This document shows positions 50,245-63,082 of a stretch of 64,000 bases of DNA, one piece after another; position 1 is the first letter of the stretch, and each line of letters begins with the position of its first letter. The translations under genes and the position numbers were made by a program. The notes beneath the pieces were generated by a model. That model had not been told where the DNA came from. It ran no database searches and saw only the letters and a program-made list of their open reading frames with translations. The DNA comes from Rhizopus arrhizus. Lineage: Eukaryota; Mucoromycota; Mucoromycetes; Mucorales; Rhizopodaceae. Location: contig JAKZZE010000012.1 of assembly GCA_024220505.1 (NCBI GenBank), positions 1,426,001 to 1,490,000 of the forward strand, read 5' to 3'.

Positions 50245-50888
50245 AGTTGGCCTCAATCGAATCTCAGATGTGGTATGGTTATTAGGGAAAAAGAAAAAAA
50301 AAATTGATTCGCTTATCTTTGTATTGTCGGATTCTTGATGAGATAGCTTGAAGAAAAAACGTCCAAAGACATTTGTGTCTAAGCTCTAGAGTTGTTTATA
50401 ATGTAGTCCCAACACAGATCAATAAAACCTTTGACAAGCGTTGTGCTCCAAAGATGATCATTACATAGCAATCAAGTGTTATTAAAGCTTAATAGTGTGA
50501 GTATATGGAAATATGGGCTTACTGATATGTATGTACACCTTACCAAAATAAAGTGGTAAGTAATTTTTTTTTTCTCCTTCGAGATAGAGAGGAGAGAAAG
50601 AAAGAATCAGGCAGAAACTAAAAAGCTTGAATAGACAACTATAAGAGAACAAAAGAGAGGATGGTGTTAAAGCTTGAAGGTGTGGAATGCAAATAAGACT
50701 CTTAGGTATAAGAATGAGACAGAGATAAACAAGGATATGAATAGACGAGCAGTCTAATTAGAAAGATAATACTTGCTAATTGACTGTGGGTTTATCAATA
50801 AAAAATGAGTGAGTATTTATACAAAAATCAAGAATGTAATTTAATAAAGAATCAACTTGAATTACTCATTGTTCTTTACTATTCTTTA
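50245..50888 (-). repeat. Long inverted repeat, right copy (~644 bp)
   Basis: Reverse complement of 42480-43126. Both copies share landmark segments such as ctctagagttgtttataatg and aaacccacagtcaattagc. Differences include single C/T and G/A changes and a one-base change in the poly-T tract. It is non-coding. Confidence 0.9.
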
Positions 50889-51923
50889 TTGTTGAGAAAC
50901 CGATATTATCTTTTTTTTTTTTTTTTTGAGCTGAGCATTTCGAAGTGCGGCTGTATTTTTCTGCCATATATAGCGTATTAATCAAGCTCTATTACATGGG
51001 ATTTGCTTAAAGAAGAACAGTGATGATAGTTATGAAAAGCCAATGTCCACTGTGAGCTTTACTGTTCAAGTTTGCAAATTTTTTATAGTTGGGAATTTAA
51101 ATTCTAAATGGGTAGATAAGAGTTCTTTGTTGTAGAACAGTACCTGATTATAGTTGACATTGATAAATGTAAGGCTTAATACAAGATCATAATTAAAATA
51201 AAATAAAACATAAGTTTATTTAAATAAAATCATACATCAATTCCAATTAAACATACTCTTTTATAATATGTTTTGTATTAATGAGAGCTCTTTGATAAGA
51301 AGAAGTATCAACTAAAATAACAAAATATAATCCAATATCAGAAATATTGCTAATCTTTTACATAAGTAAAATAACGTTATTCAAATCAGTGAGGAATTCC
51401 CATAATAAACAGATAATCTATGACAGACATACAAAAGAACAAATGAAAAGTTTTCATAATCATAATTATAGATGACACTTGCTAAACTAGCCGAAGATCA
51501 GAAGAATGCTGACAACAGAAGATGTCAAGCCACTCACTCAATAAGATGTAAATACCTGTCTTCAATCAGAATAATTTTTACTTTAATTTAAATTGAAATA
51601 AAGATCAGCCTCAAAAAGTACTCATGTTGTTTCTTAATTTTTGTTTTTACCTTTTTCGAAATTATCCTAACCATTATACAGCATTCTTTGTTAGAGAAAT
51701 AAGACTATCATAAATATATGCTAAGAGGGAACCATAATAGAAATTCGAAACACAGCTTCATATGCTTATTATTTATACCAGTAAGTAATTACTAAAACAC
51801 TCATATTCGGAACACAATATGTAAATGGTTAAGCTTTAACTACTAAGTATACAAAATAGTCAATTTAAGTAATCTATGTTTATTTAACTACAATTTAGCA
51901 TCCTCCATCTAAAAATAGCAAAA
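50889..51923. other. AT-rich spacer 3' of URB1
   Basis: About 1 kb with no recognised exon. A T run sits near 50912-50928. It contains the URB1 3' flank. Confidence 0.45.
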
Positions 51924-54900
51924 CTATTGAGATAAACCAAGAACTTGTAAAAAGTTGCTTTCAGGAAATAATGAATTCCCAAAAGCCTCTGATTGATAAA
52001 TCCAAGCTAATAAGCCCTTATGATGTATTAAGCTAGTAGCAACTTTTGGAATGGTGGTTGCTTGCTCCAAAATCTATGTACAAAAAAGTTAGCTTTCTTG
52101 TCTTTTTATTTTTTATTTTTTACATACTTCCACAATAATTCGTCTACTGTTTTCGTCAGCATACGAAGAATTATAAAACGTGGCAATGACATCAAATATT
52201 CTTTGTCTAGAAAATATTTTATAGTCTTCATACGTTCTCAAAGACGACAGAAGTACGCGCAGTAACCAGAGCCTTTCTTTTTTGTGATTAGGAGAGGATG
52301 ATATAAACAAGGTAGAGAACATGGGGATATACTATTGCAAAGAATTGAACGAGTCTAACTATCTGTTCTATTTTGAATTAAATAACTTACATTAAAGTCA
52401 AATGTTGAATTTTGTAATATCCATTTTGAGATATGAGGAAGCATATAATGACCAGGATGAAGTAAAATTGATATAGTATGTGCGATACAAACAGAGACAC
52501 AGGGGGGGATTCTTGGTGGCGCATCCATTTTGGAACGTTCAGAAATTGAATGTTTAAAGGATTCCAAAACAAAGCTAATAGAAGGCTGTTCTTTAAATCT
52601 TGCGTGCTCTAGCAATACATAGTATTGATCAATTATTTGATAGGAGATTCGACGAACGTTATCGTCGGTAGAAGACATGCCTATCATGACAAGTCCCAAT
52701 CCATTGCAATCAATGAACTTGCGACAATCAATAATACCCGATGATATCAAGTTGGCAAACAAAGGTAGAAAGAAGCATGGGTCGTAAGCTGGGAAAGAGG
52801 ATTTGGAAGCCGGTTGTCCTGATTTGAGATCAGGGAAATGTGTAAATGTATACTTCATGATCGCAGGATCGATAAGACTTAGTGTGTCATTTGAAATTGT
52901 GTTTGTTTGTAATAGTGTTCCAGCTTGCATGTGTGTCTGACGTACCTTGTCAGATCCAGGTCCCCAAATGGTCATTTTGGACAGTAGCGATGCTTTACCA
53001 TGTCTTTCACAGGACATCAATACTTCCAATATAAGCTTATCAGTATAAGAAGTTGTCGCGCTGTAACTTGTCAAAAGTGTATCTAATAAACCATGATGAC
53101 TGGCCAATATACTAGGTTGTATTTTGTTTAAGGTGTGTATCAGTTCAATAAGTGCTATGCGTTGGTTATCATTTTCTGGTACTTGTCGGGAAACTAGCTT
53201 TGCCATGTTCGGTTCAGTCAGCTTTTGGTAATCAGCATGATCAAGGATTCTGCGAATATAAGTTTCCAATGGTTCACGTTTCTCCCATTTGCTGTAAACA
53301 AGATCCACAAGAATGTTCAAGAATTTTATAGCTGATGCATTAGAGAGATTATCCATAATTGTCATAAGGATAAAATCGCGTACCACTTCCGCATTGATAA
53401 AGGACCACTTGAGATGTATTTTGCTTATGAATTCTGATAATTTGCCAAAAAAGGTTTCGTCTAAAATGTCTTCAGATATTGTGTTGACATCAGTCACCGC
53501 ACTTAATCTTTTAAGAATATATTCAATGACCTGCACATTAAACATTTGTCGTCTATCTAAATCATCATCAAGCATATCATTACTTATTTGCATCAAGTCT
53601 ATCACGCTCGTTGTCAATCGAAGAGAGCCATCCAATCGTCCCAAGATAAGTGAAGAAAGGTCTACAGCAGATGAAATACAAGAGGATCGCAAAAGGTCCA
53701 GATTGATCTTACAGTGATTGCCGACCAAAATGTACTCCAAAATATGCTGGCAAAAAGTATTGAGTAGCTTGATTATCGCGGCCCGTTTGGAACTATTTTC
53801 AGTATTTTCGTTTGCAGTTGCCGATTCCAATAACAACAAAATGTCCGCACTAAGCTCGTTTTTTTCTTCGGTACTCCAGATATCTGCAATATTTTCAAAT
53901 GCTTTATCAGGTATGTTGAATGTACCAGAGAAATTGCTGTAAATATGATGGATAAGCGCAATCAATAATTTTTTGAGGTTTTCATAACAAATTAGATTTC
54001 CGATCCTATTGCAGTGAGTGTAAAGTTGATTAAAGTCAACAAGAACAATGTAATCCAAAATGGTTTGAGCATATAATTCATCAGCAAATATATCAATAAA
54101 AGCAGTAGCAAGAGGAATGGTCTATTTTTTTTTTAGCGGTTCATTTTAGATGATTAGAGTGTTTGTATTACCTGATAATAACTATCTTTAGAAACAGAGT
54201 CAATATTCTGTAAATTAGCAATATCGAACAGAATTTCTGAGCGAATATCTTTGAGAACATCATGTTGCATGACAGAAAAGCCAAGTTTATCTTTTAAATG
54301 GGCGTCATTTATGTCTTCTATGCGAACCATGATTTTTCTCAAAACGCTGAAGAGGTATAATAGCATATTGAGATCGTTCTGAATCTTGGCGATATATATT
54401 TGCAAAAACACATCAGATATCGCATTTGACAATTGATATGGTGTAAGAGAGTCAATTGCACATTCTACTACGCGTACAGCAAAGTCATTTGAATGCTCTT
54501 TCAGTATGACGATGTCATGAAACAAATACACAAAAGGAATACATTGTAAGAATCGAGCTGTATATTTGCTTTTGAAAAGAAAAGTTAATGATATTATGAA
54601 TGGTTGATCAAAGTTAAACTTACAACTCTGTGGAATCCAACGACTTCATATTCTGAACAGAAGTATAAGAAAATATGCTGCCAACCAAAGGATGTCTAAT
54701 GCGAATGTATTCCACCAGCGGCTCAAAAGAGACCCAATCTAAACTATCATGGCAAAACCTAGCTGCATCCTCCAAGCAGGAGTTCAACTCATATACTGGT
54801 AGCTGTTCTAAAAGTTCAACAAACTCTTTTCTAGCACTAGAGACATCTTGCACATCTTTAGCTATTTTGAATGGAGGGTTAGTAAATGCAATAGCAGGCT

Positions 54901-57694
54901 TATTATATGACTTACTAAGTATATCACTAAAAGCCCCACGGACATTTGTATTAGAAAAAGGTTTCTTCGCAATCTTTTCAATACCCAAACAAATTCTAGC
55001 ATTACGAACCATGTTGGCTTGAGTCCATTGAGTTATCTTGCTGGGCTCTTTTTCTTCCTCCACAGCCTCTTGTTGCAGTGTAGAGTATAGGTCTTGTATG
55101 TAATAAGGTACATTTTGCTTACTGAGAAGAACTGGGGCTAGAGAGGTAAAGTAGAGAAGAGCAGGCTGTTTATCGCCCTTTATAAAATCAAGATTCTCGC
55201 GCAACGTCAATAATAGAGGACTGAAGGGATGTTTGTACTCAGAATGGTTGTTTAAAGTATGATTCTTGTTCACTTTATCAACAAGCGAGACCAATTGATC
55301 AGTGTACTTGTATTGTGCTCGATTGAATCGATGAATACAATTATCAAGGTAGGAAAGGATGGCTTGCTGTGTCTCTGACATGGATGTATCGTTGTTATAG
55401 TTTTGTGGCAAGGCATTTAGCCAGAGTTGAACCTCTTCTGGATCATGGGAAAACATAAATGAATCAGATAAGGTCTGGTTGAGCAATCGACCTGTCAAGT
55501 TACGGATGTACCTGTAAGGAGTTTGAAGGTACAATGTAAGCAAGACGGTGATATGTGTTGAGGAAGATCCTGAAGATCGGCTGGTCCAATTAAAATTTGG
55601 CATGTTAAGAAATAGATGCAACAATTGGATTAAGGCACCAGGTTTAACCGACAAAATATCTGCTGGTATGAAATGACTAGGATCAATGTTGGTCTCCATC
55701 AATGTTTCTGGTACAAGTTCTTGATAATAGCGAATCAATTTAAACGAGGTTTGTTGAAGAAGCTGTCTTTGCATATTTAATTCTTCTTCATCTACATCTC
55801 CAGTCTCTTTTTGATTAGTTGTCTGTTTGAACAGATTGACGATTGTTTGAATCTCTGGTGTACGTCTTCTTATGCCTTCACGAACATTTTGTAAACATTG
55901 AAACCAATTTTCAGAGTTCTTGAGCCGAGAGCTGTCCTTGTTTTCCAATGATTCCAAATCCCTAATAACTCGTTCAAATGATAGTACTACTTTGCTGTAT
56001 TTTTGAAAAGATGCAGAAAGAACAACCATGGTAGCATATCGAACAAGTGGACTGGTATGTTGAAGTCCTTTACTAGAGAATGAGCGGTTGAATGCATTAG
56101 GTAAAATGTTGTCTAAAACTGTATCCGCACTAGGAGGCTCAGCTGAATAAAGTCCTGTTGAACCGTAAGATAAGGATGGTACAGGTAATGAAACAATCTT
56201 TTGCAAAACAGTAATACTGGCTAGCCATTTACTAGAGACTCGTGCTTCAAAAGTGAATGAAGAATTCTTCCAGAACCTATATATAACTATTATTCGCTTT
56301 TCTTTTTCCAAAAAAAAAAAGATTGTAACCTACTCTTGCACAAGTTCGGGACATGAACCCAAAATTTTTAGTAATAGCTCTTGTTGACGCATATCATCTG
56401 CAGGTTTGAGAGTAGTAATGAATTTTGCTAATACACGATTTGCAATCCGTGCCGATTTCTCTTCTTCCATTAATGAAGATTGAGCAGGATACCAACCATT
56501 ATCACGGATGCATAAACCGACGTCTGGTACACTGCATGTCGAAATGAGGAAATGATGTACTATATCTGCAGGAATGGCGGTTTCTTCAGCTGAAATCTGC
56601 TCTGGTTCGAAGCGGTTGTAAAGTTTTGCAATTTTTTCCAAAATATAAGAAGAGAAAAAGAAATTTTTTATATTTCGTGGTACAGCTGTATCCAAGATCA
56701 AGTTTTCATAGGTGACATTAAGGATAAGTTCAACCAACTATAATTAAATGCTAGTTTGTAAGTGAGGCAAACAAAAAAGAACATTTAAACAAAGATACAT
56801 ACTGGATAGGCATCTTCATACATGTGCGTATATAATGCACTAACAAGTCCTTTCACGCTAAGTGCTTGCTTCTTAATCTCGGCGTCACCGTGCTGAAAGA
56901 AAGTCAATACGAACTGAATATAGTTTGTTCTTAAATCTATAGATGTCATCCTTAGTTCAAAGCTGTCCATTTTTGCTTCTGCATATATGTATTGCATCCT
57001 TACCGTAACGATATTGTTGTGGTTTATTATTGTTGTTCTTTTTGTTTTGCCTGTATCTTGAAGCCCGTAAAAATCCCTACACAACCTTTAAGTTTCTCTC
57101 TTCCCTCCCTTCCCCCTTTTTTTTCTTAGTACCTCTGTTTGAAAGTTGAAAGTTGAAAACAATTCTCTAGTCATTGCTTGGTTAAAAGACGACATTGCCG
57201 TCAAGAGTCGAAATGTAGATTGACAGTGGGGAATTCTTAAGGAGGATATACCTCGATAAATATATTTCATTTGTCTTTGTAATATAGTTTCAATGATCTG
57301 TGTACCAAAGGAGCGAATAATTGGTGTTTTAGACAGTTTAATGAATAATCCAACAATGTCGGGTAACATGCATTCTAGATCTTGAATGTTGGACTATTTT
57401 TTCATAAAAAAAAGGTTAAAGAAAAAAAAAACAAGTTTATGTAGTAAGTAATTTTACTGAAGCCTGATAATCCCATAAATTGCTGATTTCATGACAATCA
57501 GTGCAAGATTGAGCATATTCAACAAGGGGACGAGTTTGCTTTTCAGTTGGATCTACTCGATCTTTTGTAGCAACGTTTAATTGCAATCGAAGCTTTGAAA
57601 GACCCTTTATAAGAGAAGAAAGGTCTTTGACCTTTAAAGCTTCCGATATCTCTTTTGGTGTCTTGTAGTATTCCTCAGGCTGTACGGTATTCAT
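51924..57694 (-). CDS. URB1: Nucleolar pre-ribosomal-associated protein URB1/NPA1
   Basis: Large alpha-helical scaffold of the Npa1 complex, acting in early 60S pre-ribosome assembly in the nucleolus. About eleven exons join in frame from [20 protein letters not shown] to a last exon ending FLQVLGLSQ (stop 51924-51926), about 1,700 residues. Family landmarks: the N-terminal block ending [63 protein letters not shown], the region [19 protein letters not shown], and the C-terminal [20 protein letters not shown]. Exons are open over long stretches (up to ~570 codons). The intron after PQQYRY is taken as 67 bp (acceptor before DLRTNY). Its 5' end faces the LINE relic at 57.9 kb. Confidence 0.87.
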
Positions 57695-57936
57695 AACAAA
57701 AGAAGAGAAAAAAAAAATAAAGAACAATAATTCTGACAGATTAGTGTGGCTTAAATTTTTGAAGGTGGTGAATGACTGTCTGTTCTTTCTGCATGAATTT
57801 ATTTTCTTGTGTACCTGAAGGTAGTATGATGGTTCCTGCCCCATCATTTCTCTATTTATATATATATGAGCTTTTGTGGAAAAACTGTTTCTTTAGCCAC
57901 TCCTTGTGAATATTTAATAAGGTAAATGAATATGAA

Positions 57937-59425
57937 TTGTCGGAAGGTAATATTATGTCCTTCATTGTAACACCTAGTTCACTTCGATATCTTGGCTCTC
58001 CCCTGACTCAGTCTTTTCATCAACGTCGTTATCTAAAACAACAGTTGTTACAGACAGTGAAATCTCAATGTACTATCTACTCTCAACGTAGATTTTCTAT
58101 CAAAGGACACGTTACCATAGTGAATGCATTAATACTTTCTAAATTGTGGTATGTTCTGCGGATGGTTCATTTGCCGACTACCTTCTTTCGACGGCTCAAT
58201 TCAGTTTGTCTGGCATAACTGCAAGCCTAAGATCAAATACATGCAGTTGTGTTTAGATCCAAAGTTAGGTGGGTTAGGTCCTTTGGATCCACAAATTCAA
58301 CGACACAACCTACAGATACGCTGGCTTCGTCAAGTCCTGGAAGACAACCACCCTCAGTCTTGTAGTCAACCTACATTGCTAGATCAATATACGTCGTTTA
58401 CATTCAGGAAATACTGGAACAAGACTGGCTCTCTTTTTCCCTCTTTTACGCTTACGTCCTGCTGCTCACGCCAATAGCTTTATGCAAAACATATATGAGG
58501 CAGTTGATTCTTTCGGATATGCAGGTACACAACAGACAAAGTGTACTCCTGCCACACTTCTCCGCTTGCTCCTGTCTGCTATATTCGCTATGATTCCTAC
58601 TGATTATTGGATTACTCGATCACGACACAAAAACTCAAGGTGTCTCAATTTTTTACGTATGATCACCACTTTGAATGTATATGGCCTTTGTTGTCATCTG
58701 ACCAGCCTTTCTCCCCTCGTCTGGTTCCCAAGTTAAGCTGAGATATTCATAATCGTACCATCAAGCTAAATCAGCCTATCTGACCTCATATATGGAATCA
58801 AAATAAACCATTGGGTGAAGTAGATGATTCAGCGTTCATTGATGCCTTCTGCTCGCAGCCCCAATGGATCAACTACAAACTTCCAAGTGGTCATTTTTTT
58901 TTTGGAAAATGCCTGTTTCGCCTGAAAGCCGGGCTTTATGGTATCGTCTATTCCACCATAAACTCTATAGCCAATCACTTCTTTCAAGATTTGACAACAA
59001 TTTGACCACTTCACAATGTAAATTTTGTTCTGCTAATACTGAAGACTTACAACACCTCTTCGTCCGCTGTCCTAAGAAATGGAGAGTATGGCTAGATGCT
59101 TTCAACTTCTTTAGTCCACACCTCACTTTCACTCAAGACGATGTATGCTCAATTCTCTGGTCTTTTCAGCAGTTTACTTTTGTTGACAACATTGGTCTCT
59201 GGACTCTCAGCTGCTGTGTGCTTTCCGTTATCTGGCGTGCCCATTGGAGATTTACTATTGACGGCTTTCCTTTTAGTGATGAACAGCTGGTCACTCGTGC
59301 TATATCGCAGTTGGCCACCCTCAAAAGAGACGGACTGGACCTTGACTAGCATGTTCAATCGCCTACACTCTGTTCCGTTTGGTTCATACCGCTCTCAGAC
59401 GTGTGATTCCTATTATAATTTATAA
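57937..59425 (+). mobile_element. 3' part of a decayed LINE (reverse transcriptase tail and zinc knuckle)
   Basis: The + strand carries the region after the RT palm of a LINE: LRYLGSPLTQSFHQRRYL, then FSIKGHVTIVNALILSKLWYV (thumb-like region). After frameshifts comes PESRALWYRLFHHKLYSQSLL and a zinc-ribbon-like CKFCSANTEDLQHLFVRCP (zf-RVT type). The frame breaks at least three times (near 58218, 58477 and 58864), and no palm motif is present, so it is 5' truncated and dead. An AT-rich tail follows 59410. It abuts the URB1 promoter side by about 240 bp. Confidence 0.8.
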
Positions 59426-59678
59426 ATAAAAATAAACTATAAATACTTACACCACAAAAAAAATAATAACATTGTTAAATTCTTTATTTTTTTCGCACCT
59501 AAATATTTTTTCAACATTCAAAAAGATGCAATACAGAGCATTTTAATTTTTTTCATTTATTCAAAGTTATGCAAAACGTTGATTTTTTGATATTGGAAAT
59601 GATTGACAATGTTGAAAATCACCAATTATTTGCAGTGACGAGTACGGTTTATTTTTTTCCTTCAGTTATTGAATCTTT
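59426..59678. other. AT-rich gap after the LINE relic
   Basis: Contains the presumed promoter of the next gene. Nothing else seen. Confidence 0.4.
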
Positions 59679-60640
59679 ATGAGTCTATCTACGAAATTAA
59701 AGCCTGGAAAAGATCTAGTGGCCAAAGAAATCCTAAGAGATCCTAAAGTCATAAATGTTGTCACTGAATCTCTGGTAAAAACAACAGACAATTATTTTAT
59801 TGGAAATTGCGAATAGAAAGACGGCACACGCTCCGACATGGTTCTTGAGTCAAAGAACGCTCTCTTAGATCTCCCTCCTCTAATTGTGGAGATTCAGCAT
59901 ACAATCAACAAAGCATTCATGAAAAGAGCTGTCAACTATTGCTTACAAGCGTTTACAAGATACCATAATGATCCTATAACATTGATTATTTGTATAGAGA
60001 AGCTTAATCAAGATACAAATAAACATGTGAAACTAAGCAAGCTCCCTGGTGTCTTATACTTTTCACAATCATGGGCCGAACACTGCTACATTATTTCTGA
60101 AGAAAGTATCAAAGATAATCTGTCGATCCCCCTGAACCCATTAGTTGCACTTGGTTCTTTTTTTACAAACCGTAGTCTCTCATTAACAAATCATCCATTC
60201 AAAATGATCCAACCATTCGATATTTATACACCTCAGCAATATTCCAACATCAAATTAGCATTATTAACAAAGATATATCACTTTCATTTATGGATTTTCA
60301 ACTTATGGAATATGATAGATTATTGACACTCGCATATTCACTTAATCAACCACGGTTAGGAGAAGCCGTAAACGATGCAAAGTCAAGAACTTTGACGATG
60401 AAAAGGAAATATGAAGAACTATTTACTGCAGAATCTTCATTAAATGAAAAAAATACGAATGTCCCACCACCAGCAACATCCACAGTTGACAGAAACAATA
60501 ACATGTATGAAGAAGCCATGGAATTTGTCGCTGAATTTAAACAAAGGAAAGTGGAGGAAGGGAAAAGAATGGATTGGGTCGCTTGTCTGAAAGAAGGGAA
60601 GGATTTAAATATATTAAATTATAAAAATTCTGATAAATAA
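59679..60640 (+). CDS. PD-(D/E)XK nuclease-like protein, fungal, uncharacterised
   Basis: Starts at the ATG at 59679 (MSLSTKLKPGKDLVAKE). Exon 1 ends at 59774 and exon 2 begins at 59817 (KDGTRSDMVLES). The stretch SDMVLE ... LPPLIVEIQHTINKAFMKR, followed by an aromatic-rich helix (AVNYCLQAFTRYHND) and the beta strand PITLIICIEKL, fits the D-(x)n-E-x-Q core and R...Y helix of Rpn/PDDEXK_2-type nucleases; Gln replaces the usual Lys. Then the frame changes. It is restored if 60172-60236 (gtagtc...cctcag) is an intron, giving NPIFQHQIS...; otherwise one indel breaks the gene. The C-terminal part is charged and helical (DAKSRTLTMKRKYEELF, FVAEFKQRKVEEGKRMDW). Total about 270-300 residues. It sits directly downstream of a LINE relic. 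The fold call is inference. Confidence 0.55.
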
Positions 60641-60813
60641 ACAACTTTGATATTATATTAGTGGTATTTTTGAATACCTATTTTTATCAAATTATCTTTC
60701 TATTATTGAATAAAAAAAAAATTGGAATTTATCAGCAGCGCGCAAGTCACGCTAATGCAGAGAACAATAATGTTTCCAAAAAAAAGTGGGGTTCCTAAAG
60801 TTTGCTTTTTCTC

Positions 60814-63082
60814 ATGGAGAATTCAAAGGCCTTTCTTGATCGTGATGTTGTAGCCATCTGCGAATATATAACAGATTATTGTCAAAAACATATCTGCTCC
60901 TCACCTTCTTTGAATATACAGAACATCCGATCGTTTTATACATTCCTTCCCGAGTTACTTGTTTGTCTATTTGGTTCACCTAATGCAAAGTACGTATTCA
61001 CTCGTATTCTTTCTTTTCACCTAAGCTTATGCCAATCATAGAGGGTTTTTACAGACCAACTTGCAAAGTCACCAAGATTTGGCCTTGAAGAAATTACTCA
61101 AGATTCACAACCCATTTTTTCAATCCTTGATGAAGCTTAGTCAGTATCCAGATTTTTCATACGATCTTTCTACTGAAAGTCTGCCTGTAATTGTCCCAAA
61201 AAATATGATTGCTTTGAAAAAATAGACAATTCAACCATTAGTTATAGGCCGACGTTCGAAAAGTGCTGTCAACAGGAGCAGCTCACTTATTGCCAAAGGT
61301 CTACAGCAACTGTACAGTTGCCACATCGTCTTCCACCACAAATTCAATCGATATTCGTACTGCAGCTACTATTCAGTCTAACTTATTACCCAACTGCCTA
61401 ACTTCTGAAATGAAGATTCAGTTCAACATGTTGCAGTTTTATCTTTATTATTTTGCAAACATACCCACTTGGGCATCTGCACAACAACAAGCCATTACAA
61501 ATACAACATCCATCTCCAATCTAAATAAACAAAATGGAAATCAACAAATGTTAAGCACAAAGTCATTTTATCCTTCATCCACAGCTCTTGGATCTCATGC
61601 CACCAAAACTATTACTAGTACCTTACAGAATCTGACTTGTAGCATCTACACTGAGGTATTAGACGAATATTTGACCTTTTTGATCCCCATCTCTGGCCAC
61701 GCATTTTCAGCACACGTTGATCGATTCTTTTTAGATGCGTTGACTGAGCTTTGGATTCGTACACCATGGATTTCAAACAATGGCAGACTCAACTCAACTT
61801 ATATGTTTTACATATCTCATTTTGTCCATTATATCGTGAAGAGTGATTTAAGAAGCTTTGTAAATGAGTCATCGACTTATGAAGCTGTTCGAGATGAACT
61901 GTACATGCTGATATCAAGATTAGCTTTAAATTGGGAAAGAGCAGATGACTATATTCAAGCAAGTGTTTACTATTAAATAATTTTATGTGTATACTGACTG
62001 ATGACGTTTAGGTGATAGAGCTTTGGTGTTTATGGGCTGGTGCTTGGAGACGTGGTGCGCCTGTTCGAAGCACAGAATATGAAATTTATGAGCCCATTGA
62101 ACGAGGATGGGCCCTTTTTATTCTAGATAACATACCTTATTATTTTTCCATGGTCAATATCTTTCTTGAAAAGATTGCAATGTTTTCCTACACTGAAACG
62201 GCCATTACTGGTCAGTTGCGTATCTTGTATCGACTGATAAACACCCTCAAGGCTCAAGGACTCATTTCATTTCTGGCTGCCATCGAAAAAGCACTGGATT
62301 TATCCTCGATTGATACAACCTATGCCAAAGAACTCGCAACCTTGACGGGCATAAGTGAACTGCGAGTGAAGGAAAAGATCTCACAGGCAAACACACGATT
62401 GGCACAACTGGAAGGTCAGCGACCCCCGTGGAAATCCAAGGGCCTTTATGGTCAAGATCATACCAAGCGTTCACCTGTCCTTATTCAATCTCTAGCGAAA
62501 TTGCGCGAGGTGATCAGTAAACATGAATCGGGTACCTGGGCACTTTCAAAAAAGCCCTCTCGTCATCTCCAGGGTCTTCAAGAAGCCTATCAAACTTTTT
62601 CTGATCTATTTCATTTGCAATACCACAATCACATCCAAACGAGCCAGACACCGTCTTTATCCACTCCCTCTACAGGGCTGGCAAAAATCACTTATGCAGG
62701 ATTACAGAATGGTGGGTTTTTGACATCAGAGGAGCTGCAAAAGATCAGAGATGGTAAGATGGTATGTGCGCCGAATTCGATTCCTGCAGTCGGAAGGCGT
62801 GTACAGACTGTGATTCGTTCCTATGAACATCCCACGCTTGTACACTGGTCTTTCCATTTAGACAAACGATTGAATGAAATAGTAAAATGACTCGTAGACA
62901 GTAACGTTCTTTTTTTCTAATTATCTTTCAAATAGTATGATGCTTGGTTACCTGTAGAATATAGACCTCAGTGGTGTCCACCCAAAATCATAACGAGACC
63001 ATTTGCAAATACTGTGAATTTTATTTATACATGTGTATTTCTTTTCTTGTTATTTTATATTTTTTTCAAACTATTTTTGTAA
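60814..63082 (+). CDS. Neutral sphingomyelinase-like protein, SMPD4 type
   Basis: Homologue of SMPD4 (nSMase3), a tail-anchored protein of the ER/nuclear envelope reported to hydrolyse sphingomyelin and to associate with nuclear pores. Five exons from the ATG at 60814 give about 690 residues. Landmarks are FYTFLPELLVCLFGS, QMLQFYLYYFANIPTW-type segments, LDEYLTFLIPI, RFFLDALTELWIRTPW, VIELWCLWAGAWRRGAPV, and the C-terminal YDAWLPVEYRPQWCPPK. A single membrane helix (NFIYTCVFLFLLFYIFF) ends the protein. The join DDYIQ|VIELW requires a GC-AG intron (donor gcaagt at 61959). There are no classical hydrolase motifs to check activity. Confidence 0.75.

Noticed and set aside
56985..57090. A 25-bp ultrashort intron in URB1 (gtaagg...atgcag)
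   Set aside because: The same donor with an acceptor 42 bp further on gives a normal 67-bp intron and a better family match ([11 protein letters not shown]).
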